From the NCBI RefSeq assembly GCF_002564105.1, contig NZ_PDBX01000001.1:620001-684000 (forward strand): DNA of 64,000 nucleotides, read 5' to 3'. The position numbers were made by a program, and so were the translations under genes. Numbering within the stretch: the stretch's first letter is position 1; each line of letters begins with the position of its first letter. Shown here one piece after another: positions 25,047-34,807 of the stretch. Below the pieces are notes generated by a model, which was given only the letters and a program-made list of their open reading frames with translations, had not been told where the DNA came from and made no database searches. This DNA comes from Collimonas sp. PA-H2. GTDB taxonomy: Bacteria > Pseudomonadota > Gammaproteobacteria > Burkholderiales > Burkholderiaceae_D.

Positions 25047-25126
25047 GTAAGTTCCGTTTCAATCAACTCAATACAAACAACAACTATGCAAACAATCCTG
25101 CAAGCAGCGCCTTGAAGGCGCAGCGT

Positions 25127-25771
25127 TTAAAACTCGGCCAGGATGGTCTCGGTAGCGGAAACCTTGTCACCGACGGCAACCTTGGGAGTGGCTGTCAAAG
25201 GCAGATAGACATCGACGCGCGAACCGAAACGGATAAAGCCGTAGCGCTGGCCGCGGCTCAGCACATCGGCGGCCTTGACGTAGCACAGGATGCGGCGCGC
25301 AATCAGGCCGGCGACCTGGACGCAAGTCACGGTCTGGCCATTGGCCGCAGTGATCACCAAGGCGTTGCGTTCGTTTTCAACCGATGCCTTGTCCAGATCG
25401 GCATTGACGAACTTGCCCGGAAAATATTCTACTTTTTCAATCTTGCCGTCGACCGGCGCGCGATTCGAATGGACATTGAAGACATTCATGAAGACGCTGA
25501 TCTTCAGGGCTTCGCGATTGGCGTAAGGATCCATGGTCTTTTCAACCACGACGATGCGGCCGTCGGCAGGCGACAGCACCGCCGCCGGATTTTGCGGGAT
25601 CACACGACCCGGATCACGGAAGAATTGCAATACGAACAAGGCAATAATCCAGAACGGCAGCGACCATGCAAGGGAAAAAAACGTGATCAGCAGCGCGACC
25701 GCAAAGGTGATGCCCAAAAACGGCCAACCCTCGCGGGCAATAATAGGATGGGGGTAATTATTCAACTGCAC
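25127..25771 (-). CDS. psd: Phosphatidylserine decarboxylase proenzyme (short type)
   Basis: Decarboxylates phosphatidylserine to phosphatidylethanolamine. The 214-residue length and the self-cleavage site [11 protein letters not shown] near residue 183, where the Ser becomes the pyruvoyl group, identify the short archaetidylserine-type Psd. The N-terminal hydrophobic segments (about 20-50) anchor it. [15 protein letters not shown] wording ([16 protein letters not shown]) matches the family. Upstream is a promoter candidate; downstream pssA. Confidence 0.95.
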   Translation of the reverse strand: MQLNNYPHPIIAREGWPFLGITFAVALLITFFSLAWSLPFWIIALFVLQFFRDPGRVIPQNPAAVLSPADGRIVVVEKTMDPYANREALKISVFMNVFNVHSNRAPVDGKIEKVEYFPGKFVNADLDKASVENERNALVITAANGQTVTCVQVAGLIARRILCYVKAADVLSRGQRYGFIRFGSRVDVYLPLTATPKVAVGDKVSATETILAEF

Positions 25772-25814
25772 TCCGGATTATTTTGGTAAATGATGGAAAT
25801 TTGAAAGCGTGGCT

Positions 25815-25842
25815 ATTCTAGTCGAGCAGGGAATAAATGTAA
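25815..25842 (-). promoter_or_regulatory. Sigma70-type promoter candidate for psd-pssA
   Basis: Read on the minus strand: TTACAT, 16 bases, TAGAAT, about 45 bases upstream of the psd start. The rest of the 374-base gap (25843-26145) is AT-rich and holds a GC hairpin at 26080-26109 (AGGCCGGG/CCCGGCCT) just past the lipoprotein gene stop that could end that operon. I see nothing else there. Confidence 0.5.
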
Positions 25843-26145
25843 CCTGCCGCATAACGATTACTGCAGGCCGGAAACCAACCATGCCAGCGCCGTGCCGCCT
25901 GATGTAGTACTTGGATAAGGAAGCCAAATCAACGCTGCCGACCGTCAGCATGATACTAGATGATCTTTGGCATTGTATAAAAAGACCAAGCTTCTCGCTC
26001 GATTTTATTGACGTGAGTAAATATAGTCAGTACGGCATTAATAATAACGCAATAAATCGATAAATCGCTGCTAATTGAAAGGCCGGGCTAGCGTAGCTTG
26101 ACCCGGCCTGTAACAGGTATCAGCAGACAATCGCCTGATCCCTGT

Positions 26146-26340
26146 CTATTTCTCCTGCTCCGCTTCCGCCGCGCGGTTTCTGTCTTGCGCATCCTGCAGC
26201 TGCTTCTCCACCCCTTTGGCCTTTTCCAGCGCATCGGTCTGGGTCTTGAAAATCTGCGGCGGCGGCGCCGAAGGCTTGCAGCCGGCCAGCGCCAATGCGG
26301 CGGCGGCCAGGCTCAGGCCAATGACAGTGGAGCGCATCAT
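26146..26340 (-). CDS. Small lipoprotein
   Basis: A 64-residue protein with a lipoprotein signal: hydrophobic LSLAAAALALAGC, with the Cys near residue 21 as lipidation site. The mature part is short, rich in Gln, Glu, Lys and Ala, and probably helical. It starts in a 4-base ATGA overlap with the SIMPL gene stop, so the two are translationally coupled. No family recognised. Confidence 0.75.
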   Translation of the reverse strand: MMRSTVIGLSLAAAALALAGCKPSAPPPQIFKTQTDALEKAKGVEKQLQDAQDRNRAAEAEQEK

Positions 26341-27104
26341 TTGAAGCGGACCTTGCCGACCACGCGCATGTTCAGGGTGGTTTCGCCCGGCTCAAAGCTA
26401 GGCTCTTCCACCGGCGCCGCATCGTTCATAGAGGCAGCGCGCATCATCATGGCCTTCGGTGCGGCCGAAGATTCCTGGGCATAGTTGCCGGAACCCTCGA
26501 AATCCACGGTATCCAGCACGGCGTCCGCAGGATTGCGGCCCATTGCATGGGCGATCGAGGCGATCCGTTCAGTCAGGTTCTTGTAGGTGGCAGCGATGCG
26601 CTGGTCGTCCAGCTTCTTGCTGGTGGCGTCGCTCAAGCCGAAATACAAGCCGTTCAGGCCCATCACGCTTTGCGCTGCCGCCACGGTTTTCGGCAGGTTG
26701 TTGAGGTTGGTGGTGGTGGCGTCCAGGTACTGGCCGACGCGCCAGCCGGTCGGCTGGCGCGGCTTGTTGCCGTTGCCGCGCGGTTGCGGCTGCTCTTCCG
26801 GATAGACCGGATAGGTGTAGTAGCCGCGCGTCTGCAGAATCGCCTGCGGATCCTGGCGCTTGAGGATATCGGTGCCCTGTTTCATCTTGACGTTGACGCG
26901 CGACGCCGCGGCAGCCTTGTCCTTGTCCTGCTCTTCGACGTTAAAGGTGATCCTTACCTGGTCATTGGCGTGCTTGACTTCGCCATAGGCCGGCACGATC
27001 ACCAGGGTGCCGCTGGACAGCGTCGGCGCAGGCGCCTGAGCGTGTGCGGCAAAACCGGTGGCAGCCAGCAGGGACGACAACATCAATTTGCGTGATCGCG
27101 ACAT
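26337..27104 (-). CDS. SIMPL (DUF541) domain periplasmic protein
   Basis: 255 residues with a signal peptide (MSRSRKLMLSSLLAATGFAAHAQ). The SIMPL-type fold is suggested by VPAYGEVKHANDQVRITFNVEEQ, a long middle region including YYTYPVYPEEQPQ, and TYKNLTERIASIAHAMGRN toward the end. ATG at 27104 follows TTGGAG and opens the signal peptide; a frame up to 27149 is rejected. Family members resemble E. coli YggE, linked to oxidative stress; no precise role is known. Coupled to the lipoprotein gene. Confidence 0.82.
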   Translation of the reverse strand: MSRSRKLMLSSLLAATGFAAHAQAPAPTLSSGTLVIVPAYGEVKHANDQVRITFNVEEQDKDKAAAASRVNVKMKQGTDILKRQDPQAILQTRGYYTYPVYPEEQPQPRGNGNKPRQPTGWRVGQYLDATTTNLNNLPKTVAAAQSVMGLNGLYFGLSDATSKKLDDQRIAATYKNLTERIASIAHAMGRNPADAVLDTVDFEGSGNYAQESSAAPKAMMMRAASMNDAAPVEEPSFEPGETTLNMRVVGKVRFK

Positions 27105-27268
27105 ATTTTTCTCCAAGAAAAAAGGAGCGCTACAGACAGTGCGCTCCAAGGATTATTAATTACAGACCACCCTTCGATTATATTCTGTCAATTTAGTTCG
27201 CTCACAATGTTGCCTGTTGTTAGATTCAAACGCAAGGCCGCAAGAAACCGGCGAGCGGCAAGGTGATC

Positions 27269-28219
27269 TTATTTTGGAGGCGGATCGCGGTGCACATTGA
27301 GCCCCATGCGCGCCTTGAAGTCCGCCAGGTTGGCGGACGGGTCGGTACCGGCCGCGGCCGCGTCATACTGGTAGGGCTCCAGCTTTTCGCCGCAGTGCTT
27401 GCAGAACAGCGAATCGGCTTCGTGCCCCTCGGTCAGGCAGTGCGTGCAGGTGCGCGTGGTCGGCGTCCCCTTCATCATGGTCATCGCCAACTCGACGCCG
27501 ACAATGCCGGTCGGCAGCGCGATGATGCCGTAGCCCAGCAGCATGGCGCACGAGGTGATCAGCTGGCCCATCGGCGTCTTCGGATGGATATCGCCATAAC
27601 CGGTGGTGGTCAGCGTCACGATCGACCAGTACATGCCGACCGGGATGCTGGTGAAGCCGTTTTCCGGCCCTTCGATCACATACATGATGGTGCCCAGGAT
27701 CACGCTCATGATCAGCACCACGCCGAGAAACACCAGGATCTTGTGGCGGCTGTTGCGCAGCGCCTGCCATAACACCTGCGACTCGTCGAAGTAGCGCGGC
27801 AGCTTCATCACGCGGAACACGCGCAGCATGCGCAGCAGACGGACATCGATCAGGAAATGGAATTCCGGCAGCAGGATCGCCAGGTAGGTCGGCAGGATGG
27901 ACAACAGATCGATGATGCCGAACAGGCTCAGGGCATAGCGCAAGGGCCGCTTGACGCACAGCAGGCGTACCACGTACTCGATGGTGAACAAGGCTGTGAA
28001 GGTCCACTCGAGGACATTCAGGACCGCCAATTCGCGCGCGCGCACGGCGCCGACGCTGTCGATGATGACCGTCGCCACGCTGAGGACGATAATGATCAGC
28101 AAGGCAGTGTCGAAGCGGCGCCCTGCTTCGGTATCGGCTTCGAAAATGATCGTGTACAGGCGCTCGCGCCAGCCGCGGTCAGGTTTTCCGAATTTGCTGC
28201 CTATGGTGTTTGTTGCCAT
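27269..28219 (-). CDS. Voltage-gated-type potassium channel with C-terminal zinc ribbon
   Basis: A six-segment ion transporter of 316 residues. The S4 helix has Arg at every third position (127, 130, 133, 136), and the selectivity filter TTTGYGD is at 204-210, so potassium selectivity is expected. After S6 the tail carries two CxxC pairs (Cys 258/261 and 273/276) with 11 residues between them, a zinc-ribbon arrangement not present in classic KvAP or Kch. It lies between ilvC and the SIMPL gene in a stretch otherwise devoted to amino-acid and lipid synthesis. Confidence 0.9.
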   Translation of the reverse strand: MATNTIGSKFGKPDRGWRERLYTIIFEADTEAGRRFDTALLIIIVLSVATVIIDSVGAVRARELAVLNVLEWTFTALFTIEYVVRLLCVKRPLRYALSLFGIIDLLSILPTYLAILLPEFHFLIDVRLLRMLRVFRVMKLPRYFDESQVLWQALRNSRHKILVFLGVVLIMSVILGTIMYVIEGPENGFTSIPVGMYWSIVTLTTTGYGDIHPKTPMGQLITSCAMLLGYGIIALPTGIVGVELAMTMMKGTPTTRTCTHCLTEGHEADSLFCKHCGEKLEPYQYDAAAAGTDPSANLADFKARMGLNVHRDPPPK

Positions 28220-28396
28220 ATTTCCTAGATAAATCGGGCGATTGCTGATTCCACAATCTAAACAATGTATGGATGCGGGTCAATCGCATCGTACTTTACT
28301 CTTACGGAGAAGCTCGACTTCCCAGGTGCGTCATTGGCGACCCCAGCTATGCGCCCTGGTCCAGGCGCCCCCGGCTACGCGCCCCGGTCTAGGCGC

Positions 28397-28463
28397 GTCA
28401 TTCCCTCGCACGCGGGAATCCATTTTAGTCAGCAAGCTGGATCCCCGCGTACGCGGGGATGAC
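28397..28463. repeat. Double-hairpin GC-rich intergenic repeat, second copy
   Basis: GTCATTCCCTCGCACGCGGG and TCCCCGCGTACGCGGGGA hairpins face each other, as at 12997-13065. Upstream, 28345-28395 holds two imperfect copies of a GGCTACGCGCCCCGGTCTAGGCG-like unit. The gap 28220-28542 otherwise contains only the ilvC terminator and the upstream region of the channel gene. Confidence 0.75.
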
Positions 28464-28491
28464 GGTAGTGTTAGGTACCGCCAAATGTAAA

Positions 28492-28519
28492 CAAAAAGGG
28501 GACGGCAGTGCCGTCCCCT
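28492..28519 (-). terminator. Intrinsic terminator of ilvC
   Basis: On the minus strand AGGGGACGGC and GCCGTCCCCT form a perfect 10-bp stem with a 3-base loop followed by five T. It lies 24 bases past the ilvC stop. Confidence 0.9.
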
Positions 28520-28542
28520 CTCATTTATCCGAACTTAATTGA

Positions 28543-29628
<1,086 letters not shown>

Positions 29629-29639
29629 TTACTGTTTGC

Positions 29640-30131
29640 TTAAACTTTGAGAATGCGCTCGCCGCGACCGATGCCGGAGCCGCCGGTACGGACGGTTTCC
29701 AGGATCGCTGCACGGTCGATCGAATCGATGAACGCGTCCAGCTTGCCCTTGTTGCCTGTCAGTTCCAGGGTATAGGACTTGTCGGTGACGTCGATGATGC
29801 GGCCGCGGAAAATATCCGCGGTGCGCTTCATCTCTTCGCGTTCCTTGCCGACCGCGCGCACCTTGATCAACATCAGCTCGCGTTCGATATGTGCGCCTTC
29901 GGTCAGGTCGACCACTTTGACGACTTCAATCAGACGGTTCAGGTGCTTGGTGATCTGTTCGATCACGTCATCCGAACCGCTTGTCACGATGGTCATGCGT
30001 GACAAGGTCGCATCTTCGGTCGGTGCGACCGTCAATGTCTCGATGTTGTAGCCGCGGGCCGAAAACAGACCAACCACGCGCGACAGCGCGCCGGCTTCAT
30101 TTTCCAGCAGTACAGAAACGATATGGCGCAT
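29640..30131 (-). CDS. ilvH: Acetolactate synthase regulatory (small) subunit
   Basis: 163 residues, with an N-terminal ACT domain (SVLLENEAGALSRVVGLFSARGYNIETL) and a C-terminal domain; it confers valine feedback inhibition on the large subunit. The length and wording fit IlvH. Its start is 2 bases past the ilvI stop, so translation is coupled. Confidence 0.97.
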   Translation of the reverse strand: MRHIVSVLLENEAGALSRVVGLFSARGYNIETLTVAPTEDATLSRMTIVTSGSDDVIEQITKHLNRLIEVVKVVDLTEGAHIERELMLIKVRAVGKEREEMKRTADIFRGRIIDVTDKSYTLELTGNKGKLDAFIDSIDRAAILETVRTGGSGIGRGERILKV

Positions 30132-30133
30132 GA

Positions 30134-31861
30134 TTACAGATCCTCCGAACCGAGCAGCATTTCAGTCAAGCCCTTGCCCGCCTTGACCATCGGCCAGACG
30201 TTTTCGGTTTGATCCGTAATGAAATTCATGAATACCAGCCTGTCTTTCATGCCAAATGCTTCCTTCAGTGCGCCGTCGACGTCGGCTGGATTCTCGATCT
30301 TCATGCCGACGTGGCCGAACGATTCGGCCAGCTTGCTGAAGTCCGGCAGCGAATCCATGTAAGACTCGGAATAGCGCGAACCGTAGTCGATCTGCTGCCA
30401 TTGCCGGACCATGCCGAGGAAACGGTTGTTGAGCAGGATGATCTTCGGCGTCAAATGATATTGCTTGCAGGTGGCGAGTTCCTGGATGCACATCTGGATC
30501 GAGGCTTCGCCGGTGATGCAGGCCACGGTCGCACCCGGATTGGCCATCTGCACGCCCATCGCATACGGCAGGCCGACGCCCATGGTGCCGAGGCCGCCGG
30601 AATTGATCCAGCGGCGCGGCTTGTCGAAGCCGTAGTACTGCGCCGCCCACATCTGGTGCTGGCCGACGTCGGAGGTGATGAAAGCGTCGCCGTCGGTGAT
30701 CTGCCAGACCTTCTGCACCACGGACTGCGGCTTGATCACTTCTTTCGAATCGGTAAACTTGAGGCAATCGCGGCCGCGCCATTCCTCGATCTGCTTCCAC
30801 CAGCTGGACAGGGCCGACGTATTTTGCCGGGTCTCGGCGGCATCCAGCTGCGCCAGCAGTTCCTGCAGCACATCCTTGACGTTGCCGACGATAGGGATAT
30901 CCACTTTGACACGCTTGGAGATCGACGACGGGTCGATGTCGATATGGATGATCTTACGCGAGACCGAAGAGAAATTCTTCGGATTGCCGATCACGCGGTC
31001 GTCGAAACGGGCGCCGATGGCGATCAGCACGTCGCTGTTCTGCATCGCCATATTGGCTTCGTAGGTGCCGTGCATGCCCGGCATGCCGACGAACTTGTCG
31101 CTCGACGACTTGTAGCCGCCCAGGCCCATCAGTGTCGTGGTGCATGGATAGCCGAGGCGGTCGACCAGCTTGTTCAGCTCCGGCGAGGCGTTCGCCAGGA
31201 TCACGCCGCCACCAGCGTAGATCATCGGCCGTTCCGCCGTCAGCAGCAGTTGCACCGCCTTGCGGATCTGGCCAGAATGGCCCTTGTCCACCGGCTTGTA
31301 CGAACGCATCTCGATTTCCTTCGGATAGTCGAAGACGTGCCGGTGCATGGTGATGTCTTTAGGGATATCCACCAGCACGGGGCCGGGACGGCCGGTGCTG
31401 GCGATAAAGAAAGCCTTCTTGATGGTCGATGCCAGATCCTTGACATCCTTGACCAGGAAGTTGTGCTTGACGCACGGGCGTGTAATGCCGACCGTGTCGC
31501 ATTCCTGGAACGCATCTTCGCCGATCGCATAAGACGGCACCTGACCCGAAATCACCACCATGGGGATCGAGTCCATATAGGCTGTGGCCAGGCCGGTCAC
31601 CGCATTGGTGACGCCGGGACCGGACGTGACAATAGCCACGCCAACCTTGTTCGAACTGCGGGAATAGGCATCGGCTGCGTGAATCGCAGCTTGCTCATGA
31701 CGTACCAGGATATGCTGGAATTTTTCTTGCTGGAAAATGGCGTCGTAGATGTACAGCACAGCGCCACCGGGATAACCGAACACGTGTTCGACTCCCTCTT
31801 CCGCCAGGCAGCGCACCAGAATTTCCGCGCCGGTGACAGGCAAGTTTGTGTCTTTGCTCAT
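30134..31861 (-). CDS. ilvI: Acetolactate synthase catalytic (large) subunit
   Basis: A ThDP enzyme of 575 residues that starts branched-chain amino acid synthesis. Visible are VFGYPGGAVL, the catalytic Glu in VRHEQAAIHAADAYSR, the FAD-contacting middle domain, and the ThDP/metal motif as GEASIQM followed 24 residues later by LNNRFLGMVRQWQ. The motif has Glu in place of the usual Asp of GDG; I recall Glu being usual in Burkholderiales IlvB/IlvI. It heads the ilvI-ilvH-ilvC unit behind a long leader. Confidence 0.97.
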   Translation of the reverse strand: MSKDTNLPVTGAEILVRCLAEEGVEHVFGYPGGAVLYIYDAIFQQEKFQHILVRHEQAAIHAADAYSRSSNKVGVAIVTSGPGVTNAVTGLATAYMDSIPMVVISGQVPSYAIGEDAFQECDTVGITRPCVKHNFLVKDVKDLASTIKKAFFIASTGRPGPVLVDIPKDITMHRHVFDYPKEIEMRSYKPVDKGHSGQIRKAVQLLLTAERPMIYAGGGVILANASPELNKLVDRLGYPCTTTLMGLGGYKSSSDKFVGMPGMHGTYEANMAMQNSDVLIAIGARFDDRVIGNPKNFSSVSRKIIHIDIDPSSISKRVKVDIPIVGNVKDVLQELLAQLDAAETRQNTSALSSWWKQIEEWRGRDCLKFTDSKEVIKPQSVVQKVWQITDGDAFITSDVGQHQMWAAQYYGFDKPRRWINSGGLGTMGVGLPYAMGVQMANPGATVACITGEASIQMCIQELATCKQYHLTPKIILLNNRFLGMVRQWQQIDYGSRYSESYMDSLPDFSKLAESFGHVGMKIENPADVDGALKEAFGMKDRLVFMNFITDQTENVWPMVKAGKGLTEMLLGSEDL

Positions 31862-32181
31862 TTACTAGATCCTTTCAAGGTCCATTGGAAATTGATCGGA
31901 TGCTCTTTCCTGACGAAATGGCGAAGCGTATCAGTGCTACGGCGTCCCTTCTTTGTGCGATCACGTCATTCCGTTGCGTAGCCGTAGATACGATTCAAAA
32001 TGGCGCTAAACGCTACTCGTTCGGCCGAAATTCCTGCTTACGTTGTCGCCTGATTCTCGCGCTTGTGGCACGGGTTAGAGCAAACAGCTTACAAATATGC
32101 AGCATGCCTGTCCGTTGAACAACATCTTGGGTCGTCAGCGAAAGGCTTTAGTCACACCTCAGGATGCTGAGGCGGATAGCT
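31862..32181 (-). promoter_or_regulatory. Long 5' leader of ilvI
   Basis: About 310 bases lie between the promoter candidate and the ilvI start. At its 5' end CCTCAG/CTGAGG forms a small hairpin (about 32157-32172). No intrinsic terminator is evident. Conserved leader RNAs (the ilvH motif) have been described before acetolactate synthase genes in betaproteobacteria; whether this is one needs a covariance-model search. The remaining part, 32211-32509, shows no convincing gene and no clear ribosome-binding site for the sigma gene. Confidence 0.4.
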
Positions 32182-32210
32182 ACCATAATGCGTAGTTTCA
32201 TTTCGGTCAA
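32182..32210 (-). promoter_or_regulatory. Sigma70-type promoter candidate for ilvIHC
   Basis: Read on the minus strand: TTGACC, 17 bases, TATGGT. A start near 32175 would give a leader of roughly 310 nt. Confidence 0.5.
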
Positions 32211-32509
32211 GCCCAATTACATCAAATCCGTTTTAAATCATGTCTTTTGCTGTAGTTTTGCCCACAACACCCGCCTTTTTTGCTAGCATTCGGCCAGTCT
32301 TGAAATTAATCGTAAGCCATTGTTTATCAAGGCGATGGCCGAAACAATTCCAGACACAGGCCAAGGGCGGCTGGCGTAAACGAGTCAACACCGGGGTCCG
32401 CTCCAGGCGTGACCGTTTTCCGGCAGCATGACAACACAGAGAAACAGTATCTTGAACCAAAGCAGTAGCCCGTTAATTAGCCCGTCAATGATCGAATCCG
32501 CCGCACAGC

Positions 32510-33079
32510 ATGGCCACAGATAAAGAACTTTCCGACTTCCTCGAAAATGTCGAGCGCCGGGCATTCAAGCAGGCGGTATATGCCGTCCGCAAGGATGAAT
32601 CGGCGCTGGACATCGTCCAGGACGCCATGATCAAGCTGGCCGAAAAATATGGCGACAAGCCGGCCGCCGAGCTGCCGATGCTGTTCCAGCGCATCCTGCA
32701 GAACACCATACATGACTATTTCCGCAGGGAAAAAGTCCGCAACACCTGGGTCAGCCTGTTTTCCAGCATGGGGCATAACAACGCCAATGATGAAGACTAT
32801 GATGTCCTGGAAACCTTCGAATCGCCGGAAGATTCGCAGGCTACGGAGTCCAGCGCCAACAAGCTGGAACGTGAGCAAATTCTCAACATCATCGACCAGG
32901 AAGTACAGAAGCTGCCGGCGCGTCAACGGGAAGCCTTCCTGATGCGTTATTGGGAGGACATGGATGTTGCCGAGACCGCGGCCGCAATGGGATGCTCGGA
33001 AGGCAGCGTAAAAACGCACTGCTCTCGCGCAACGCACACTCTGGCGCTGTCGCTCAAGGCCAAAGGAATCAGCTTATGA
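32510..33079 (+). CDS. ECF-type RNA polymerase sigma factor
   Basis: 189 residues with region 2 (ALDIVQDAMIKLAEKYGD ... LFQRILQNTIHDYFRREK, about 30-75), an acidic linker and region 4 (QKLPARQREAFLMRYWEDMD ... CSEGSVKTHCSRATHTL, about 133-178). It opens an operon with DUF3619, DUF3106 and RDD genes, an order I recall from many Burkholderiales. The stop overlaps the next start (ATGA). No classical anti-sigma gene with a zinc-binding domain follows, so DUF3619 is the candidate for that role. The ribosome-binding site is weak. Confidence 0.9.
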   Translation: MATDKELSDFLENVERRAFKQAVYAVRKDESALDIVQDAMIKLAEKYGDKPAAELPMLFQRILQNTIHDYFRREKVRNTWVSLFSSMGHNNANDEDYDVLETFESPEDSQATESSANKLEREQILNIIDQEVQKLPARQREAFLMRYWEDMDVAETAAAMGCSEGSVKTHCSRATHTLALSLKAKGISL

Positions 33080-33510
33080 ACCACAAACAAATCAACTTCG
33101 CTTTCAAGGTGCGGCATGCACTGAATGAAAACCTGGACAACCTGCCGGCGCCGGCAGTCGACCGTCTGGCCGCAGCGCGCCAGGCTGCGCTTGCGCGCAA
33201 GAAGAAAGACGCTCCGACCCGTGTCGTGGCGCGCCAGGGCGTACTGGCCGGCCATGCGGGTAATTTCTTCAATGATCCGCTGTCCTGGCTGACGCGCATC
33301 GGCGTCGCTGCACCTATCCTGGCCGGCGTGGTGTTGTTGACAGGTTTGTATCAATTCGAGCAGCAGCACCGGATTGCCGCCGCCGCCGATATCGACGCTG
33401 CCGTGTTGTCGGATGAACTACCGCCATCAGCCTACCTGGACCGTGGCTTCAGCGCCTATCTGGCGCAGCAGCAGGAACCGCAGCAAGACAGTACGCAGCA
33501 AGAGCAATGA
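33076..33510 (+). CDS. DUF3619 membrane protein
   Basis: 144 residues starting in the sigma-gene stop (ATGA). A charged cytoplasmic N-terminal part (FAFKVRHALNENLDNLPAPAVDRLAAARQAALARKK) is followed by one hydrophobic segment (about 77-94, APILAGVVLLTGLYQ) and a Gln-rich periplasmic tail with the conserved-looking LSDELPPSAYLDRGF. This architecture, cytoplasmic head, one membrane segment and outer tail, is that of anti-sigma factors, but no known anti-sigma domain is visible. It overlaps the next gene by 4 bases. Confidence 0.82.
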   Translation: MNHKQINFAFKVRHALNENLDNLPAPAVDRLAAARQAALARKKKDAPTRVVARQGVLAGHAGNFFNDPLSWLTRIGVAAPILAGVVLLTGLYQFEQQHRIAAAADIDAAVLSDELPPSAYLDRGFSAYLAQQQEPQQDSTQQEQ

Positions 33511-34235
33511 CCTTGACCACTTCTCCCCATCCGAGTGAGCGCAAAGCCGCGGCCGGCAAGCTGAGCGGTCGCGCCAAGCGCCTGATCGGCGCTGCTTTTG
33601 CGTTGCTGATCACCGGCGGCGCCGTACTGGCGGTGGTCGGACCGGTGGTGCCGACCCATGCCGCTCCGCTCGCGGCCAGCGCCAACGAGGCTCACGTCAA
33701 CCTCCCCAAGATGACCAAGGTGATCGGCAATGCCGTGCCCAATTGGGTCGAGCTGACTGCGGTGCAGCAGCACATCCTGGCGCCGCTGGAGCCGGACTGG
33801 GATAAGCTGAAGCCGGCTACCCGCAAGAAATGGCTGGAAATCAGCGGCCGTTACATCAACATGACGCCGGCCGAACAGGAAAGGCTGCAAGCCCGCATGC
33901 GCGGCTGGGTCACCCTGACGCCCGAGCAACGCCGCATCGCGCGTGAAAACTATGCGCGCGCCAACAAGCTGGATACCGAACAGAGGGCCTTGCGTTGGCA
34001 GCAGTACCAGCAACTCTCCGAAGAAAAAAAGAAAGAGCTGGCCGAACAAGCCACGCCACTACATAAGCGCGTGACCACCATGCCGCCGGCCAATTTAAAC
34101 AAGAACAAGCCGTCCGCCCCGGTCAAACTGGCGCCGCCGGCAGGTACGGATCAAACCGCGGTGATTCCGCCGGCAACGACAACGTCGGCGGCAACCGCTG
34201 CGCCGGCGCCGGCCGTTGCGCCTGCCGCCAAATAA
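33507..34235 (+). CDS. DUF3106 protein
   Basis: 242 residues: an N-terminal membrane anchor or signal (about 28-48), then a helical DUF3106 region of repeated W-L-P-type motifs (PLEPDWDKLKPATRKKWLEISGRY, MTPAEQERLQARMRGWVTLTPEQRR, about 95-150) and a low-complexity Ala/Pro/Thr tail. The repeats resemble periplasmic metal or stress sensors such as CpxP/ZraP only in being helical. Coupled at both ends (4-base overlap upstream, 5 bases to the next gene). The function is unknown. Confidence 0.82.
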   Translation: MTLTTSPHPSERKAAAGKLSGRAKRLIGAAFALLITGGAVLAVVGPVVPTHAAPLAASANEAHVNLPKMTKVIGNAVPNWVELTAVQQHILAPLEPDWDKLKPATRKKWLEISGRYINMTPAEQERLQARMRGWVTLTPEQRRIARENYARANKLDTEQRALRWQQYQQLSEEKKKELAEQATPLHKRVTTMPPANLNKNKPSAPVKLAPPAGTDQTAVIPPATTTSAATAAPAPAVAPAAK

Positions 34236-34240
34236 GCATT

Positions 34241-34798
34241 TTGAACGCGCCCGCGTCACCCGCCGTCCCAGCGCTCGCCAGCGCGCAGCAGACTCCATCG
34301 TTGAAACGCCGTTTCGGCAGCATCATGTATGAAGCCATGCTGCTGTTCGGCATCTTGTTTATTTCAGGCTGGATTTTTTCCACCCTGCTGCAACAGCGTA
34401 ACGCCCTCTATCTGCGGCATGCCCAGCAAGCCTGGCTGTTCCTGGTGCTGACCGTGTATTTCGTCTGGTGCTGGAGCCACGGCGGCCAGACCCTGGCCAT
34501 GAAAACCTGGCGCATCCGGCTGGTCAAGCACGATGGCAGCGCGGTCAAGGCCGGGCGCGCGGCGCTGCGCTTCCTGCTGAGCTGGTGCTGGTTTCTGCCG
34601 GGACTGGCGCTGGCCTGGGCGCTGGGCGCACATACCTGGATGCTGATCTGGGTGCCGGCCGCCAATTTCATCCTCTGGGCCATGACGATTTACCTGGATC
34701 CCGAACGCCAGTTCCTGCACGACCGCATCGCCGGCACCAGGCTGGTGAACATGGCGGAAATCACCGTTCCCACCGCCAAGCACAAGTGGTATCACTAA
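34241..34798 (+). CDS. RDD-family membrane protein
   Basis: 185 residues with the RDD signature at the first segment (SLKRRFGSIMYEAMLLFGILF), four hydrophobic stretches and the late LDPERQFLHDRIAGTRLV. RDD proteins have been linked to ion or solute movement; the role here is unknown. The start is TTG at 34241, since the first in-frame ATG lies inside the first membrane segment; no strong ribosome-binding site is seen, so it relies on coupling to the DUF3106 gene. Its terminator is split by a mobile element. Confidence 0.82.
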   Translation: MNAPASPAVPALASAQQTPSLKRRFGSIMYEAMLLFGILFISGWIFSTLLQQRNALYLRHAQQAWLFLVLTVYFVWCWSHGGQTLAMKTWRIRLVKHDGSAVKAGRAALRFLLSWCWFLPGLALAWALGAHTWMLIWVPAANFILWAMTIYLDPERQFLHDRIAGTRLVNMAEITVPTAKHKWYH

Positions 34799-34807
34799 CC
34801 ACAAAGT

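Noticed and set aside
32009..32101. A 30-codon minus-strand frame (MLHICKLFALTR...) as an ilv leader peptide
   Set aside because: Few branched-chain codons, no run of them, and no terminator between it and ilvI.
32233..32460. Small overlapping frames on both strands between ilvI and the sigma gene
   Set aside because: No ribosome-binding sites, no motif and no conservation that I can recognise.
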